Of a stretch of 44,161 bases of DNA, positions 41,474-44,161 are shown piece by piece. Numbering within the stretch: position 1 is the stretch's first letter; every line of letters starts with the position of its first letter. The notes below the pieces were generated by a model. It did not search any database and was not told where the DNA came from. It worked only from the letters and a program-made list of their open reading frames with translations. The position numbers were made by a program, and so were the translations under genes. Origin of the DNA: Spirosoma validum (GTDB lineage: Bacteria; Bacteroidota; Bacteroidia; Cytophagales; Spirosomataceae); NCBI RefSeq assembly GCF_014699035.1, contig NZ_JACXAA010000028.1, positions 1-44,161 on the forward strand. The letters are read 5' to 3'.

Positions 41474-41863
41474 TTATATCGGCCTATCCGTTGGCTGATT
41501 CCGAAAATCCGTGGGGGTCAGCCCGTATAACTCCCGGAAGCATTTGGCCAAGTAAGCCGGACTCTCGAAGCTCACCTGGTAAGCGGCATCGCTCACCCAA
41601 CAGCCGGCCTGAAGCAGCCGGGTCGCTTGTTTCAAGCGGTAGTGGCGGAGCCATTCGGTGGCGGTGAGCCCATTCAGCGCTTTCACGTTTCGATACAGGT
41701 GCACCCGGCTCAGGCCCATGGCCTGGGCCAGTTCTTCCAGAAAGGCGGCCTCCCCATCCGACCCGATCGGCTGTAACTCGCCGGAAGCCGGATGGTCGGG
41801 CAGATCGGTGAAGGTAGGGCCCTGTTGGCGGCGGGGATCAAAGCGGCACCGTCCCTTTGGGGT
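41474..41863 (-). pseudogene. C-terminal remnant of a hybrid regulator (AraC domain)
   Basis: A 129-codon open frame without its own start until an internal ATG at 41719. It reads FDPRRQQGPTFTDLPDH..., then FLEELAQAMGLSRVHLYRNV, then a full second helix-turn-helix VSDAAYQVSFESPAYLAKCF and RELYGLTPTDF. This aligns with the last 130 residues of the intact hybrid regulator at 11062 (EELASQAGLSRMQLYRKLKA ... VGFESPSYFGQCFREQFGEP). The propeller, kinase and receiver are missing. The internal ATG would give an 81-residue AraC domain without half of its first helix-turn-helix support, so function is doubtful. It precedes the second giant gene as the intact one precedes the first. Confidence 0.75.
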
Positions 41864-42525
41864 TTAGGGACCGGCTGGGCTGGTAGGCTGATGAGTGGGG
41901 CCGTTACGCCCAATCACAGGCACAGCCCTGGCAAGGCCTGTCTGACCTAGGGGCATTGCCCCTGTTTGAGGTCTATAGGGGGGCTGATGAAAGCTTGACC
42001 TAGGTGGTCAGGCGTCAAACGTATTGGCCCGGTAGACCAGTACCTATACGGTGAGATTCACTGGCCAGGATGTTTGTCCCCCGGCCATGACAAAAATATA
42101 GTGGAAACAACCCGACCGCTGCCCGACCCATCCTAGGCCCGGACAAGCCGTCCGCCTGGCGGCCACTCGTCCAATACGCCCGACGATCAGGGTTCGTTGG
42201 CCCTTACTCGTATGTTACGGATAGTACCGCGGTGGCCGGTCCGCCGGTGCGGTACCGCTTGACAGTTATCAAAACGAGCTGCCCAATTAAACGCCCGAAT
42301 TGGTGATACGGAAATTCAGCTTTGTCTCACAAGGGAGCATTTTTGTAAGACAGTTGTATAGGCAACATTTTTGTCGGGTACATTATGGCCAACCAGGTAG
42401 CGGCCAAAAGCCACAGCCGTCCGTAAAACCGGACGCCTATGTTAAACAATGTTAAGGCCTGAGCCAACTGCGTTCTTGAAGCCTATCTTTGGCCGCTCAT
42501 CAACTAAGACGGCTCAGCCCCGTTC
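41864..42525. other. Intergenic region upstream of the outer-membrane barrel gene
   Basis: About 660 bp. It includes copy C of the dispersed repeat and a GC-rich stem (GTACCGC near 42225 with GCGGTAC near 42248). Short frames here are not supported. It may be scar DNA where the rest of the hybrid regulator was lost. Confidence 0.45.
42320..42353 (+). repeat. Dispersed ~34-bp repeat, copy C
   Basis: CTTTGTCTCACAAGGGAGC followed by ATTTTTGTAAGACAG. Close to copy B, with the same GTCT...AGAC ends. Confidence 0.65.
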
Positions 42526-44161
42526 ATGAAACACTTTTTCTGGCTTTTTCTACTCCTGACCGTAGCGGCTCACGCGCTGGCCCAATCGGGGGCCAACACG
42601 GGTGAGATCACCGGTTCGCTCACGGACTCCACGACGAACAAACCCATCCCCTATGCCACCGTTGCCCTGCTGAACGGCACCCAGCTCATCACCGGAACGA
42701 CCACCGACAGCGCAGGCGCCTTCGTGCTAACGACCCTTCCCTTCGGGACGCATGCCCTTACCATCTCCTTTGTGGGCTACCGTAGTCAAACCCGACCCGT
42801 GGCCCTGACGGCCGAGGCCCCAACCCTAACCCTCGGTCCCATTAAGCTGGTCCCCGAAGGCAAGCTCCTGGGTGAGGTAACCGTGACGGGGCAAAAAGCC
42901 CTCATCGAAGATAAAGGCGACCGGCTGGTCTATAATGCCGAACAGGACATCTCCAACGCCGGTGGTACGGCCGCCGATGTGATGCGGAAAGTCCCCATGC
43001 TGGCCGTCGATGTGAGCGGCAACGTGCAGATGCGGGGGAGTGGTAACATCAAGGTATTAATCAACGGTAAACCCTCAGCCATGATGGCCCGTAACCTGGC
43101 CGATGCCCTGCGGCAAATGCCCGCCAACACCATCAAAGCCATCGAAGTGATTACGAGCCCGGGAGCCAAATACGACGCTGAAGGGTCAGCGGGCGTCATC
43201 AACATTATCACCAAAAAAGCCTTGCAGGGATTCAGCGGATCGGTCAGAGCGGCGGCCGGTGCCTATGACCGGGTGTACCGAACGGTAGGTGCCAGTCTGA
43301 ACCTGCGTACTAAGAAAGTGGGGATGGCGCTGTCGCTGAACCCCAATCAGTTTCAGCAGATCAACAGCAGATCAACAGCAGTGAAACCAGCCGGACAACC
43401 TTCGTCAACGGGCTGCCGCTCAACACCCTTATTCAGCAGAGTTCGAGCAGCAACCTGTCGACCGCGGGCAATGGTGAACTGAGCATCGACTATGACCTGG
43501 ATAGCACCAACCGGCTCAACGCAGCGGCCACCATCTGGGGGGGGGATTTTCCCAGCAACAGCGTCACGTATAACCGGCTGAGTGCACCCGACGGAACCCT
43601 ACTCCAGCAATTTCGCAATGATGTCCGGTTCAGAAATCCGTACGGCAATGGGCAGATCGACCTGGGCTACACCAAAACATTTATCCCCAGAAAAGGCGTT
43701 GAGGGCACCCGGGAATTTTCGATTCTGACCCAGTACAGCCGGATGCCGGATAATTATTTCTACCATACGGACCGGTATAGTTCCGCTACCCTAGCCGACT
43801 ACAGCCAGCTGGTGTATCGCCAGCACAGTAGCAATTATAGCCGCAACCAAGAATACACGGTTCAAACCGACTACACCCACCCCTTCACCCGCCGTACCCG
43901 CCGCGACACGACGGCCATCAAACTTGACCTGGGAGCCAAAGCCATTCTGCGTAACATCGGCAGCGAGTTTCGCGTCGATCAATCGGTCGATGGGGCGGGA
44001 GAGTTGGTGCCGGTGCGGGCTTTGTCGAACGATTTTGCCCACCGGCAACGGGTTTATTCGGGATACCTGGCCCTTACATTCAGTAATCGCCACAAGTGGA
44101 ACCTGAATACGGGTCTGCGACTCGAACAAACGCTCATCGATGGTGATTTTCAGACCACCCA
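42526..44161 (+). CDS. Outer-membrane beta-barrel (TonB-receptor-like) protein, frameshifted and cut by the window edge
   Basis: The N-terminus has a signal peptide (1-19, LLLTVAAHALAQ), then a carboxypeptidase-regulatory-like domain (about 27-112: GEITGSLTDSTTNKPIPYAT, VGYRSQTRPV) and a plug-like domain (about 118-235: VTVTGQKALIEDKGDRLVYN, DVMRKVPMLAVD, VLINGKPSAMM, IEVITSPGAKYDAEGSAGVI, NIITKK). A beta-barrel follows and continues past the window end. This matches the outer-membrane beta-barrel family 3 group. An 11-bp tandem duplication at 43358-43379 shifts the frame, so translation would stop at 43482 after 318 residues; removing one copy restores QQINSSETSRTTF and an open frame to 44161. 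A TonB-dependent uptake or surface role is inferred from the family. Confidence 0.85.
43358..43379 (+). repeat. 11-bp tandem duplication causing the frameshift
   Basis: AGATCAACAGC is present twice in a row (43358-43368, 43369-43379). Deleting one copy restores the barrel reading frame. Confidence 0.9.

Noticed and set aside
41710..41913. 67-codon minus frame overlapping the regulator remnant
   Set aside because: Different frame from the AraC-homologous sequence; Pro/Arg-rich shadow.

Overview
The window looks like a chromosomal segment of a Cytophagales bacterium, most likely Spirosoma or a close relative. This is inferred from the gene families, not from a marker gene: a five-part hybrid two-component system with a periplasmic propeller and AraC output, a LytTR regulator without a receiver, very large secreted proteins of the 'choice-of-anchor Q'/beta-helix type, an FtsX/MacB-type permease of the Bacteroidetes kind, and an outer-membrane beta-barrel with an N-terminal carboxypeptidase-regulatory-like domain. 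I saw no rRNA, tRNA or CRISPR array.

Layout. 0.1-2.8 kb: short-chain dehydrogenase (frameshifted), Crp/Fnr regulator, small lipoprotein and VOC protein. 2.9-15.2 kb, all minus strand: a secreted seven-repeat propeller protein, a 1878-residue secreted beta-helix protein, and the hybrid sensor/AraC regulator just upstream of it. 15.5-18 kb: a PAS/GAF histidine kinase and a single-domain response regulator in one operon. 18.7-20 kb: DoxX-like membrane protein and ECF sigma factor. 20-21.2 kb: gene-free, with several strong hairpins. 21.2-26.2 kb: LytTR protein, small secreted proteins, a decayed patch (phage tape-measure-like remnant, 23-bp palindrome, amber-interrupted reading frame) and a seven-repeat PKD protein. 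26.6-36.5 kb: two similar modules, each a serine recombinase transcribed away from an Xre/RES toxin-antitoxin pair, enclosing a response regulator, YtxH protein, two envelope proteins and an ABC permease. 37-41.9 kb: a second giant beta-helix protein (frameshifted in a G9 tract), preceded by the C-terminal remnant of a second hybrid regulator. 42.5 kb to the end: an outer-membrane beta-barrel gene broken by an 11-bp tandem duplication and cut by the window edge.

How the parts may work together. In two places the order is regulator (hybrid sensor/AraC, one intact and one reduced to its DNA-binding end), then a pair of direct repeats with 21- or 22-bp period, then a giant secreted beta-helix protein. 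I infer that the regulator controls the surface protein through these repeats. Three giant secreted proteins share one C-terminal domain ending in DADK(V/I)EYFQQ, which may be a common surface-retention or sorting module. The two recombinase/toxin-antitoxin modules lie in direct orientation with nearly identical recombinases but diverged toxins, which suggests mobile or rearranging DNA. Four genes carry frameshifts; two are in homopolymers and could be sequencing errors, while the 16-bp insertion and the 11-bp duplication are probably real.
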